Part shown: positions 18,316-26,716 of the stretch, piece by piece
Numbering within the stretch: the first letter of the stretch is position 1
Layout of the letters: every line of letters begins with the position of its first letter
DNA from: an uncultured Spirochaetota bacterium
GTDB taxonomy: Bacteria > Spirochaetota > Spirochaetia > JAFGXN01
DNA: 64,000 nucleotides
Reading direction: 5' to 3'
Assembly: GCA_944388995.1 (NCBI GenBank)
Contig: CALXKN010000009.1
Span: 1 to 64,000 of the forward strand
Position numbers and translations under genes: made by a program
Notes under the pieces: model-generated
Seen by the model: the letters and a program-made list of their open reading frames with translations, nothing else
Told to the model about the DNA's origin: nothing
Databases searched by the model: none

Positions 18316-18909
18316 TCATGACTCGACTTTTACAGAACCGCCTCCGATTCCGATAGACAAACTGCAATCGGGAACAGAAATTCCGATTCGATTACTTTTG
18401 CTGTCAAAGTAACAGAAAACCGGTATAGGTTGTGCAAACACAGGAAGATACATAAACATAAAAGATTTCACATGATCATGAAACCAATTAAAGGCACTGG
18501 AATAATTATTCCATTCGCTGCCTCTGTCAGTATAATAATTAACAGGTTTCAAATACGTCCTTCCTTCATAATCAAAAGTCCCTTCCGTGAGAAGCTCAAT
18601 GTCGCATTTTCCTTTCCATCCTCCGGCTCCGACACCACCGAAAGCTAAATAAAGCTCATGACCGCGCGTTCCTGATGGAATAACATGGTCATAAATTTTC
18701 GTCCAACCTCCAAACAATATAAATCCTCCGGAATAATCTGCCGAATGGACAACCAGCGAATTGTCAGTGCTGTCATTTTCTCCATTTTTACTTTCACTGT
18801 TTCTTTTCAAGGCTCTATTGACGTCTTCTGCAAACTTATTAATCTCTTTTTCACTCCATTTCAACTCTTCGATAATCCTGTTTGTTTGCTCTTCAATCTT
18901 ACTTAACAT
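18316..18909 (-). CDS. Tail-region protein, unknown function
   Basis: 197 aa, ATG 18909 (SD GGAGAGG). Residues 1-45 are a charged helix or coiled coil (SKIEEQTNRIIEELKWSEKEIN); the rest is a beta-rich, glycine- and aromatic-rich domain (SGGFILFGGWTKIYDHVIPSG, then AFGGVGAGGWKGKC) with an Ile-Gly-Ile-Gly-Gly-Gly end. It sits between the metallopeptidase moron and the tail fibre, so it may be a baseplate or fibre accessory. The 217 bases to its right hold no gene I can support. Confidence 0.55.
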   Translation of the reverse strand: MLSKIEEQTNRIIEELKWSEKEINKFAEDVNRALKRNSESKNGENDSTDNSLVVHSADYSGGFILFGGWTKIYDHVIPSGTRGHELYLAFGGVGAGGWKGKCDIELLTEGTFDYEGRTYLKPVNYYTDRGSEWNNYSSAFNWFHDHVKSFMFMYLPVFAQPIPVFCYFDSKSNRIGISVPDCSLSIGIGGGSVKVES

Positions 18910-19126
18910 AAAAACCTCTCCTAATAAAAATGTAACAAGACCGATGATCTTGCTCTATAATCATAACCTTAAATTTTATAAATCACAATAATTTTTTTAA
19001 ATTATATATTGGAAGTTTTTTTCTATGATAGATTCTATAAAACAAGAGAATTTAATAAATGTATAGCAAATAAGAGTATGCTTTCAGAAAATTTAACGAA
19101 ACACTTCAGTCAAACATTAATAGAAC

Positions 19127-19669
19127 TTATTGATGATGACGATAATATTCATTAAGGCTATGCACAATATTATTTTGAAAATCTGACACCCTTTTTTTTA
19201 CAAAGTCGATGGATAAATTTTCTTTTTGGCATATCTCTTTTTCTATTTCATCAATAACGGCTCTGGCGCTTTTTGAATCATCTGATTCTTTCAAAGCACG
19301 AAAAAGTTGCTCTTTTCTATGATCTGTAAAAAATTTTGATAATAATTCATAGTTCAGTAAAAGATTAATATATAAATCGCTATATGAGAATTTAAAGTCC
19401 TCATCTCCTGTTCTAAAATGTTCGTCCGGAAAATGCAAAGAATATTCCCCTTTTGGGCGATTTGCGGTAATATCCCATAAAATCTTCTGAGTGTCATCTT
19501 CTGCAATTAAATGAATTTTTTTTCTTAATCTTTCTTCTTCTCGTTTTGTAAGCTTTACGTCATCAAGACGGAGGACTGTCAGTATGTGAGCAATACAATG
19601 AGTAAACTCATGCATAAAAATTGCTTTTTGGATTATTCTTTTTTCATTATTATTAATATCATCAAACAA
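19127..19669 (-). CDS. HEXXH metallopeptidase-like domain, downstream half of a frameshifted gene
   Basis: 180 aa if started at TTG 19669. MHEFTHCIAHIL near the N-terminus is a zinc-metallopeptidase HEXXH motif, of the kind seen in IrrE/ImmA-type proteins. Reading its frame upstream gives FTLYIVLNNDLF, the strand that normally precedes the motif, and this joins the upstream frame at an A8 run (19701-19708). No ribosome site precedes the TTG. It is probably the C-terminal part of one protein split by a one-base change. Confidence 0.6.
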   Translation of the reverse strand: MFDDINNNEKRIIQKAIFMHEFTHCIAHILTVLRLDDVKLTKREEERLRKKIHLIAEDDTQKILWDITANRPKGEYSLHFPDEHFRTGDEDFKFSYSDLYINLLLNYELLSKFFTDHRKEQLFRALKESDDSKSARAVIDEIEKEICQKENLSIDFVKKRVSDFQNNIVHSLNEYYRHHQ

Positions 19670-19673
19670 ATCG

Positions 19674-19946
19674 TTATTGAGGACTATATATAATGTGAAG
19701 TTTTTTTTCTTCTATAAAACGCCATATAAACAATCCTTTTATAGATAATTTGCTCTTCTCGAATGACACTTTTTTGGGAATAACAATACACCTCTCCAGT
19801 GAACGATGGCAAAGGTGCTTGAAACTTGTCACGACAATATATTTAAGATTTTGAGGTGGATTCAAAAACTGCAGTTCCAAATTTTTCATTAATTCCTTAA
19901 AAATTTGAACTGCATCATCTATAGATTGTATATCCTTAATATCCAT
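19674..19946 (-). CDS. Upstream half of the frameshifted metallopeptidase-like gene
   Basis: 90 aa, ATG 19946, no good SD. It ends 27 nt after an A8 run. Deleting one A joins it smoothly to the HEXXH frame (FIEEK then NFTLYIVLNN). The intact product would be about 280 aa. Possible explanations: a slippery tract that produces both forms, a phase-variable switch, a pseudogene, or an assembly error. Confidence 0.55.
   Translation of the reverse strand: MDIKDIQSIDDAVQIFKELMKNLELQFLNPPQNLKYIVVTSFKHLCHRSLERCIVIPKKVSFEKSKLSIKGLFIWRFIEEKKLHIIYSPQ
19701..19708 (-). repeat. A8 homopolymer at the frameshift point
   Basis: Eight A on the coding strand, exactly where the two metallopeptidase-like frames meet. 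Seven A would restore one continuous frame. Confidence 0.7.
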
Positions 19947-19958
19947 TTATGTATTTTA

Positions 19959-20147
19959 TTATTTCTTAGGGCTGTGTTGTTTAATGCTTTTTTCTATTTC
20001 ATCAAAATCAAGAACATCATTTTGTACTATATCCATTGCAAATTTTGCAACATCTAAAGAAATATCTTCAGATGAAGCCCGGATGCTTAAAATCCCCAAT
20101 TTCTTAAGCTCTTCGTTAATTTTTTTAATATTCTGATGTTGTTTCAT
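19959..20147 (-). CDS. Small protein upstream of the metallopeptidase-like gene
   Basis: 62 aa, ATG 20147 after AAGG. Helical and charged, with LGILSIRASSEDISLDVAKFAMDIVQNDVLDF; no family recognised. It is co-transcribed with the metallopeptidase-like frames from the promoter at 20255-20283 and shares their low GC content. Small-protein plus IrrE-type peptidase pairs can be regulator/antirepressor modules, but nothing here proves it. Confidence 0.5.
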   Translation of the reverse strand: MKQHQNIKKINEELKKLGILSIRASSEDISLDVAKFAMDIVQNDVLDFDEIEKSIKQHSPKK

Positions 20148-20254
20148 AATGTACCTTACTGTTGTTTTCTAAAATATTGTGTAACTTCAATGCCACAAAT
20201 CCTATCAAACAATAATACTGTTTGGAAAATATGAAGAACCCTCCTGCCACTTTT

Positions 20255-20283
20255 AGTATATATATCCCGAGTCAAAAAGTCAA
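20255..20283 (-). promoter_or_regulatory. Promoter of the metallopeptidase moron
   Basis: Leftward TTGACT (20278-20283), 17 bp, TATACT (20255-20260). It is followed by a leader of about 100 nt to the gene at 20147. Confidence 0.65.
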
Positions 20284-20299
20284 CTAACTTTTTTTTTAC

Positions 20300-21658
20300 C
20301 TAACTCAAAATCTGAATCTCATACTCAATCCCGGCCGCTTTCACCATTGAAAAAACCTCGGCTACAAAAGAGCTGCTGACAGCCCGCGAAAGAACACCGA
20401 TAAGCCACGTTTTATATTTCCACTCTTTGACACCCTTAATCTCCTCAATTGTAGTCGGCAGCTTAATCTTCTTGGAAGAATAAACATAATCCGGATGCTT
20501 CAAAACACTCTTCGCGCCGTTAAAATAATCCTCGCCCTCTTTCTCGGGAATCTCGTTGTCGGCATCATCGCTGCCGCTCCATTTCTGCCCGTCCTCTTCG
20601 TCAAAATCATCCTGCGGTTTGGCTTTGGCAATCACTGTAAAACACGGATTTTCCTCTTTGTCGTAAAGTTCCACATGGTCGATATACACAGGATTTCTCT
20701 GCTGCCCGCAGGAAATAATCTCGACAAAAAACTTCTCCGAAGAATCACTGACCGGAACATCAATCGCGTATTCATAATGCTGCCATTTCGAATCTCCTCC
20801 GGCATCTGCATTCAATCCGGCAGAAGAGCTGAACAGACAAAACGAATCGGCAATCGCGCTGCGTTCGTTAATATCGCTTCTTTCCATTTTGGATAAATCA
20901 ATATACTTCACATCGTCACCGACAGCCGATTTGACAGCAATCCGAAACAGCCTTGTCCCCGCCGCTTCCGTATCCAATGCGAAGAAAGACAAGCGAAACT
21001 GCGCCGCTTTCAGGGCCGCCACTTTGGCCTTGTCCTGATCGGCATAACGCGGGAACGGATAATCGGCCACCTCATTGCCGCTCATATCGTACGAAACACC
21101 CGTTTGACTGCACAAATACTTTTGCTCACCCGGTGAAATGACGACAGAATTGACTCCGAAAAAAGCGGCCTCGCGACTTAAAGAGGCATCGCTGTCCCAT
21201 CCGTTCAGATCCGACTCAAAATAACTGTTCCCATAGCGCTGATACTTCTCCACGGATTCGATAATCTCTGCGTCCGAAAAAAGCTCTTTGGCAATGGGCA
21301 AAATACCCTCTTTTGTCACACGCTTATCGGCTCCGGCCCGGTAGAGAACCATCATAAAATTGCGCAGAAAATCATCGTCATCCTGATCATATCCGCGTTT
21401 CCAGCCGAGCGTCATTCCGATTAAAAAATCGAGAAAAGAACCGTTTGATTTTTCGACATCCCGATTCTGCACGTGCGACAGAATGCACTTGCGGGCAAAC
21501 TCGATTTCGTTGACGACAGACCCTCTGTTTACATCTGCCGACTTTCCGACAATCACATTTTCCTGATTGCGGTAATCGCCGAAAAACTTTTTAAAGAAAT
21601 CATTTTGACTCAACCCTTTCGGCCAGTTTTGACTGATATTATCCAATACGCCGCTCAT
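20300..21658 (-). CDS. Baseplate protein, tail protein I-like, with inserted jelly-roll-like domain
   Basis: 452 aa. ATG 21658 is 5 nt after GGGGAG, preferred to two in-frame starts just upstream. Residues 1-115 (FLDFLIGMTLGWKRGYDQDDDDFLRNFM, then ITKEGI-type segments) follow the pattern of gpI-like baseplate wedge proteins; about 125-360 is a beta-rich domain ending in VYIDHVELYD, a typical carbohydrate-binding-module edge; the C-terminus resumes the helical baseplate part. It follows the J-like gene directly, as gpI follows gpJ. The insert may decorate the baseplate. Confidence 0.6.
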   Translation of the reverse strand: MSGVLDNISQNWPKGLSQNDFFKKFFGDYRNQENVIVGKSADVNRGSVVNEIEFARKCILSHVQNRDVEKSNGSFLDFLIGMTLGWKRGYDQDDDDFLRNFMMVLYRAGADKRVTKEGILPIAKELFSDAEIIESVEKYQRYGNSYFESDLNGWDSDASLSREAAFFGVNSVVISPGEQKYLCSQTGVSYDMSGNEVADYPFPRYADQDKAKVAALKAAQFRLSFFALDTEAAGTRLFRIAVKSAVGDDVKYIDLSKMERSDINERSAIADSFCLFSSSAGLNADAGGDSKWQHYEYAIDVPVSDSSEKFFVEIISCGQQRNPVYIDHVELYDKEENPCFTVIAKAKPQDDFDEEDGQKWSGSDDADNEIPEKEGEDYFNGAKSVLKHPDYVYSSKKIKLPTTIEEIKGVKEWKYKTWLIGVLSRAVSSSFVAEVFSMVKAAGIEYEIQILS

Positions 21659-21660
21659 CA

Positions 21661-22734
21661 TCACTCCCCGTCTACGGAAACAGAAAAATCACTGCCCAAA
21701 ACAATAATCTGTTCGGCAGGACAACTGATAAGATTATCCTTTGCCTGTTTACACGTCACAACCACGTTGTCCACATTGTCCAAACCCAACAGATTATAGA
21801 CCAAAACCGAAAGATTCATTGATTCTCCGATTTTCATCTGCGAAAAAAACGTTTGCGTGTATTCGTCTACCTCCTCGATTAAAACCGAGTTCTCAACAAC
21901 ACCCTTCTTCATGACAGTAATCGAAAGATTGTTCACCGGTAATTTTTCCGGAGATCTGACTGTGTAATTGACACCGCAGGCCTTATTGCGTTTGACGGCA
22001 TCGGAAACAAGCTCTCTTTTCCCCTCCGTTAAAAATCCGCCGCTTTCGCAGGCCAGAACAGTGAAATTAATCCCGCTTTTGGGCGGAAAATGCTCAATGA
22101 TTTTTACTGAATAAATACCGGAAATCTTCCCGATTTCGTAAAGAATGCCGTCCTGTTCGGATCCGCCGAGTCCTCTGATTTTATTGATAAATCTCTGCTC
22201 GTACTCATAATCCCCCTCTTCGTCTTCTCCGCCGCTCATGATTGCCGGATTGGTAACGGAATCGACACCGGGAATATACGTATTGATAATCGTAACGGAA
22301 TCACTCTTGACATTGGCCCCCGTTCCGCTCTCCTGCGCTTCGACAGCCACCTCATCGGAATCGGTTTCACCCTGAAGAATCAGCCCCTGCGTAATCGTTT
22401 TAAACTGAACACCCTGTGCCGTCGAAACCACCGTCCCGGCCGGTATTTCAATTGTCTGCGCCGCCGGTTTCACGCAGGAAAAAACCACTTTTCCGACAGC
22501 GTACTGCGCCGATTTTCGCGTATGCTTGAACCACGAATAAAGGAATTCTTTGATTTTGTGCTTCATTCCAATATCGGCATCAATATAAAGCCGCTCCAAC
22601 TCTTGTGCAATCGTCTCAAAAATCGTCATTAAAACAGACCCATCATGACCGCTTGTCACATCATCATTACGGCCAAAAAACCACTCTGCCATATCGTCAT
22701 AAATCTCATTAAAAAACTTAACTTTAAACTCCAT
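21661..22734 (-). CDS. Baseplate J-like protein
   Basis: 357 aa, ATG 22734 (SD GAGAGGAG). Recognisable baseplate_J pattern: an early HDGSVLMTIFETIAQELERLY helix, IPAGTVVSTAQGVQFKT (about 95-112), NVKSDSVTIINTYIPGVDSVTNPAIMSGG-type core, the tripartite DEEGDYEYEQRFINKIR, and a C-terminal wing. It forms the baseplate wedges that trigger sheath contraction. It lies between the LysM/gp25-like gene and the I-like gene. Confidence 0.85.
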   Translation of the reverse strand: MEFKVKFFNEIYDDMAEWFFGRNDDVTSGHDGSVLMTIFETIAQELERLYIDADIGMKHKIKEFLYSWFKHTRKSAQYAVGKVVFSCVKPAAQTIEIPAGTVVSTAQGVQFKTITQGLILQGETDSDEVAVEAQESGTGANVKSDSVTIINTYIPGVDSVTNPAIMSGGEDEEGDYEYEQRFINKIRGLGGSEQDGILYEIGKISGIYSVKIIEHFPPKSGINFTVLACESGGFLTEGKRELVSDAVKRNKACGVNYTVRSPEKLPVNNLSITVMKKGVVENSVLIEEVDEYTQTFFSQMKIGESMNLSVLVYNLLGLDNVDNVVVTCKQAKDNLISCPAEQIIVLGSDFSVSVDGE

Positions 22735-22750
22735 CTCTTTACTCCTCTCT

Positions 22751-24397
22751 TTAAACCATACCGCTGACGGTTACCTGATTCTCTCCGTAAATCAAAGTCA
22801 TCGTCACCTGATAATAAATCTGATCGCCGTCACTTTCTGCCCGGACATTGTCAACCGATAAAATCCGCACATCGGCCAAAAGCGTCTCGATAATGGATGC
22901 CGAAAAATAATCGGCAATATTGGCCATGCTGCCGACACGGCTTAAAATGCCGTATGTGACAAGCCGTTTGCGGGCTCCCAATTCTCCCTGCAGCCGCAGA
23001 TTCACCGCCTGCGTCAACGTTCCGATATTGTCTGCCACATCCATCACGCCTTCTTTCTCATCCGAAAAAACAATATCCCCTGTCTGATTGATTTTGATAT
23101 CTTTACCGTACATGTCATCGTGACTGATGTTGTAAGCAGGATTGGAGGCATTGATGGACACATCCTCGACAGGTATGCGAATCACCATCCCCGGCGCAAG
23201 CTCATCCGACGACTTCATCCCGTTGTATAAAGCAATGACCCCACCCAAAGAGGCATTCCCAAAATATTCTTTGGCCATCGAATCAAGCGAATCAGAAGCA
23301 CTGACCGCCTTCGGGATAAATCCTGCATACCGAAAAGACTGAATCCCCGCTTCCGTTTCAAGCGTAACGGTACTTTCCGCCACAGCGTTAAAGCTTTTGC
23401 CGAAAGTCACAATCGTGCCGAAAAGAGAAGCCATCTTATCGGCATTGGAAAGGACCGTCAAAAACTCAATATCATCCCACATCTTCTCTTTCAAAAGATC
23501 AGCCTTTGCCCGTACGGTTGCCGCCAAATCCATACACGCACCCATTGCCTGCTTCATCGATTCAATCGGAAAGGTAACGGCTGTAAATCCGGTTGTCATC
23601 GCATCGGTAACCAGTCCTCCGACAGCGGAAATTGTCTCGGCTGCAAGACTGCCGGCATTCTCTCCGATAGCAATAAACGAATCAAGCGCACTCAAAGAAT
23701 CCCCGACAACCCCCAGCGCATTGGTTATGACATCTCGAACGGAATTGATTTCATCGATAATAAACCCTGAAATCTCATTTGCTTTTTGAATCTCCGCCCG
23801 TGCCGCGTTGATCTTATTCATCGCTTCTTTGATTTTGGAAACCGTCGGCGGAATATGAGTCTGCAGATTTGATATCGACTTCTGTTTTTCGATTAAAGAC
23901 CGGACACAAAAGAGATCTATCGAATAGTCATAATCAAGCGGCTTCTGCTTCGACCGTTCAATGGCAAACTCTTCCAAACGCACTTCGTACGCATCATAAT
24001 AACCGCTTGCCGAATCCGAAGAAGAAGTCAAATCATAATACCGTATCGTGTAGTCCTCATATCCTTTCCCGTTGAATGACTGTTTGTCTTTATATTTAAT
24101 AATACGGTCCCGAAAGGCGTAAATCTCATCTTTCCCGTTCATGGACGACTCCATGCCTCCGGCAAAACAGACACGAACACGCTTTCCCCCGGTTGTACCG
24201 GAAATCGAAATCCGCTGCTTCCCGATTCCCCAATCGTCAATAAAAACGCCGTCAAACGTATCGGTGATACACTCCCGTTGCGGCAAAGACGTTCTGATAC
24301 TTCCGGGAGGAATCGACATCGCAAAAGAATCGACGACATCCCCCGAACTGCGTTTAACGACCTCAAACAAAATGCTCTTATCATAAAACTTCTTCAT
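22751..24397 (-). CDS. Baseplate hub-associated LysM protein with gp25-like C-terminus
   Basis: 548 aa from ATG 24397 (SD GGGAG). An N-terminal tail-initiator-like beta region (about 1-150, with FDGVFIDDWG), a long helical middle, a LysM domain at about 365-415 (ASDSLDSMAKEYFGNA, LYNGM, LAPGMVIRIP), and a final ~85 residues patterned like gpW/gp25 wedge proteins (RKRLVTYGILSRVG, then LADVRILSVDNV). It appears to combine the tube-cap LysM role with the gp25 wedge part, which are usually separate genes. Confidence 0.65.
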   Translation of the reverse strand: MKKFYDKSILFEVVKRSSGDVVDSFAMSIPPGSIRTSLPQRECITDTFDGVFIDDWGIGKQRISISGTTGGKRVRVCFAGGMESSMNGKDEIYAFRDRIIKYKDKQSFNGKGYEDYTIRYYDLTSSSDSASGYYDAYEVRLEEFAIERSKQKPLDYDYSIDLFCVRSLIEKQKSISNLQTHIPPTVSKIKEAMNKINAARAEIQKANEISGFIIDEINSVRDVITNALGVVGDSLSALDSFIAIGENAGSLAAETISAVGGLVTDAMTTGFTAVTFPIESMKQAMGACMDLAATVRAKADLLKEKMWDDIEFLTVLSNADKMASLFGTIVTFGKSFNAVAESTVTLETEAGIQSFRYAGFIPKAVSASDSLDSMAKEYFGNASLGGVIALYNGMKSSDELAPGMVIRIPVEDVSINASNPAYNISHDDMYGKDIKINQTGDIVFSDEKEGVMDVADNIGTLTQAVNLRLQGELGARKRLVTYGILSRVGSMANIADYFSASIIETLLADVRILSVDNVRAESDGDQIYYQVTMTLIYGENQVTVSGMV

Positions 24398-24419
24398 TCC
24401 CGCTTTCTCTCCCACAGAC

Positions 24420-25295
24420 TCAGCCGACCGGATAATCGTCAAACAATTGCGCAGGATTTTTCGCTTTGGCTTCTGCCTCTGCGATAGCCGTTGACAGCGA
24501 CGCTTCTGCCGTCCCGGTTAAGTTTGTCAATGAACCTTGTCCGACAAACGAAATCGCCGCACAAAGCGTTTGCAGATTTTTAAGCTCCGTAAAAGCGCTC
24601 TTCACCCCGTCCCACAATTCGGATATAGCCTTGCTGATTGGAAAACTTTGGTTTTTGATTGTGACCTTCCCGTTCATCTCCATCGTGATATTGCCGGTAT
24701 CGGAAACGGAAATCGTCGCATTCTGATTGCCGAAAGAGATACTTCCGTCACTTCCGATTTCAACGGATACTTTCCCCTCCCATGTTTTTATAGAGAGAGT
24801 TTTATTTTCTTTGTCTACCTTCAGAGAAAATTGGGAATCATCTTTATCTTTGATCTCGATATTCCCGTTATCTTGATTATAGCTTCGCTCCCAGCCGCTT
24901 TTTAACACCGTTTTTTCTATCTCAACCGAATCGCAAAGGATATTATCTTTGTCGTTCATATCCTCATTCATGGCAATAGAACCCACAACAACAGGCGTCC
25001 CCGTATCGGGGAATAAAATCAAAACTTTTGATCCCGGAAGCGGCAGTTTCTTTTTCCCGTTCACAACCTCGTCTTTTGTGCAGACAGGCTCGTTGACGGC
25101 CACACGAACCCGCTTTAAAATCAGCCCGCAAACCGTCTCCACATCAACCGTCCCGTCCTTATACCGGTCAATCACAATCCCGTAAGTCGGCGGATAATTG
25201 ACTCCCCCGGTATACGAATGGGAGTTTTCGGCTCTTGTTTGCGAAACGGCAGCCGTAAACCCGTAACTGTTTTTATACTTGCGAACAATCTTCAC
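24420..25295 (-). CDS. Baseplate assembly protein V / tail spike
   Basis: 291 aa, ATG 25295, overlapping the hub gene by 4 bases. An OB-like N-terminus (PPTYGIVIDRYKDGTVDV, then VCGLILKRVRVAVNEP, LPLPGSKVLILFPDTGTPVVVGSI) is typical of gpV/gp5 spikes, and is followed by short repeating strands (GNIEIKDKDDSQFSLKVDKENKTLS type) that would form the triple beta-helix needle. The trimer forms the membrane-piercing tip under the hub. Confidence 0.8.
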   Translation of the reverse strand: MKIVRKYKNSYGFTAAVSQTRAENSHSYTGGVNYPPTYGIVIDRYKDGTVDVETVCGLILKRVRVAVNEPVCTKDEVVNGKKKLPLPGSKVLILFPDTGTPVVVGSIAMNEDMNDKDNILCDSVEIEKTVLKSGWERSYNQDNGNIEIKDKDDSQFSLKVDKENKTLSIKTWEGKVSVEIGSDGSISFGNQNATISVSDTGNITMEMNGKVTIKNQSFPISKAISELWDGVKSAFTELKNLQTLCAAISFVGQGSLTNLTGTAEASLSTAIAEAEAKAKNPAQLFDDYPVG

Positions 25296-26716
25296 CGGTT
25301 TATCCCCCTCATGATAATATTATCTCTCACGTCTGCCCCCAATTTCTTGGTTAAATCGGAAATCTCTTTCAGCCCGGGCCCGGTATAATCAAGCCCTCTT
25401 GTAATCAGCAGCTTTGACGTCATCGCTCTCCCGTACGACCAGTAATGGCCGACACGCTCGACATAAAACTCATACGCCAGAAACCCGCATCTCCCGCCGA
25501 CTGACGGCACCTCTCCCGAAACCGTCATCACCTCAATATTGCCACCGTACATTTTGTCATTCATACAAAACCACCCTGCGGCTTTCTCCCCGACTTCTTT
25601 CATCAGCTCGGATGCCGAAACTCCTTTCTGCGTTGCCTCATCACGGTTGAAAAACTTCTGCTCGATGTACATCGGCGAAAATCCGTATTTTCCCAAAAGC
25701 GTCTCATCCAAATACGCACAGGACCCTTTCCCCTGATCAATCACCATTGCCTGCTCTTTGGATATAGCACTTCCGGGCAAAACACCCATGAAAAATGTAT
25801 AAACATCCTCCGACGTTTTTGACAAATCATAAGACTTCAGATTCTGACTGTTGACATAAGTCAACGGCAGCCGATTCCATGCACCGAAATCCCAAATCCC
25901 CGATTTACGGACCGGAAACGGGCACTCCCTCAATACCAATACATACACTCCGCGCGCACTGTCAAACTCAAGAAACATCTCGTACAACGGAGGTGGAAAT
26001 AACATTTTCAACGTCTGCCAAAGAGAGTTTTCTCCCGTTGCATAAAAAGACATCGCCACGGAATATTTGTAATAAATCCCTTTCCCGGCTTGAGAGGTAT
26101 CGATGTACGTCTTAATAATATGATTGGCCGTTTGAGAATTCCCGAGTCTGCTTTTGGCCATCACATCAAAAAAGGAATCAATAATAGCACGTATCGAAGA
26201 TGAAATTTCCTGTCCGACGGAAAAGTTTTGCGCAAGCTTTTCAAACAGCTTTTTATTCTCTCCGTCCGAATCCGGAGAAGTCGAAATAATATGCCGGTCA
26301 AGAACAAAAGACAATCGCTCAAGCATTCCGCCGACAGAATAGCCTGACAATACAATCTTTCGATTGACTCTTCCGCCTTCTCCCATCACCGCATTATAAC
26401 CGGCTTCCGTAATAATCCCGATAAACTCAAGCTTTCCGAACTCATAAATCTTGACGATGTCCTGCATCTCGACAAGATCAATTAAAGACTTATCATCTTC
26501 GAAAATATCCGGCAAAACCGATATACTGAAACTTCCGGGAATAGAATCGATTTGCGTCTGAAAAGAATAATCTGTCATCGAAAAACTGACAGGATGCGTA
26601 AAGTTTTCGTTCAGATGCTTCCTATCGGCAGTCAAAAGGCAGATCATTCTTTCGCTTCCCGATTCAAAGCGTTTGATTTCGATATAAGCCTCAGGCGTTC
26701 TGACTGTATGTATCAC
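25292..26716 (-). CDS. Baseplate hub protein (late control D / gp27-like)
   Basis: 474 aa from GTG 26716, which overlaps the portal-MuF stop as GTGA (upstream GGGAGAGG). Early strands (EAYIEIKRFESGSERMI, then MTDYSFQTQIDSIPGSFSISV), VEMQDIVKIYEFGKLEFIGIIT and LSGYSVGGMLE match the layout of phage hub proteins that sit between tube and spike. It is followed directly by the spike gene. Its position right after portal-MuF rather than after the tape measure is unusual. Confidence 0.7.
   Translation of the reverse strand: MIHTVRTPEAYIEIKRFESGSERMICLLTADRKHLNENFTHPVSFSMTDYSFQTQIDSIPGSFSISVLPDIFEDDKSLIDLVEMQDIVKIYEFGKLEFIGIITEAGYNAVMGEGGRVNRKIVLSGYSVGGMLERLSFVLDRHIISTSPDSDGENKKLFEKLAQNFSVGQEISSSIRAIIDSFFDVMAKSRLGNSQTANHIIKTYIDTSQAGKGIYYKYSVAMSFYATGENSLWQTLKMLFPPPLYEMFLEFDSARGVYVLVLRECPFPVRKSGIWDFGAWNRLPLTYVNSQNLKSYDLSKTSEDVYTFFMGVLPGSAISKEQAMVIDQGKGSCAYLDETLLGKYGFSPMYIEQKFFNRDEATQKGVSASELMKEVGEKAAGWFCMNDKMYGGNIEVMTVSGEVPSVGGRCGFLAYEFYVERVGHYWSYGRAMTSKLLITRGLDYTGPGLKEISDLTKKLGADVRDNIIMRGINR

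Noticed and set aside
20125-20250. 41-residue ORF in the leader of the metallopeptidase moron (GTG start 4 nt after the -10 box)
   Set aside because: Protein-like but starts at or before the expected +1, no usable SD, overlaps the next gene; left unlisted.
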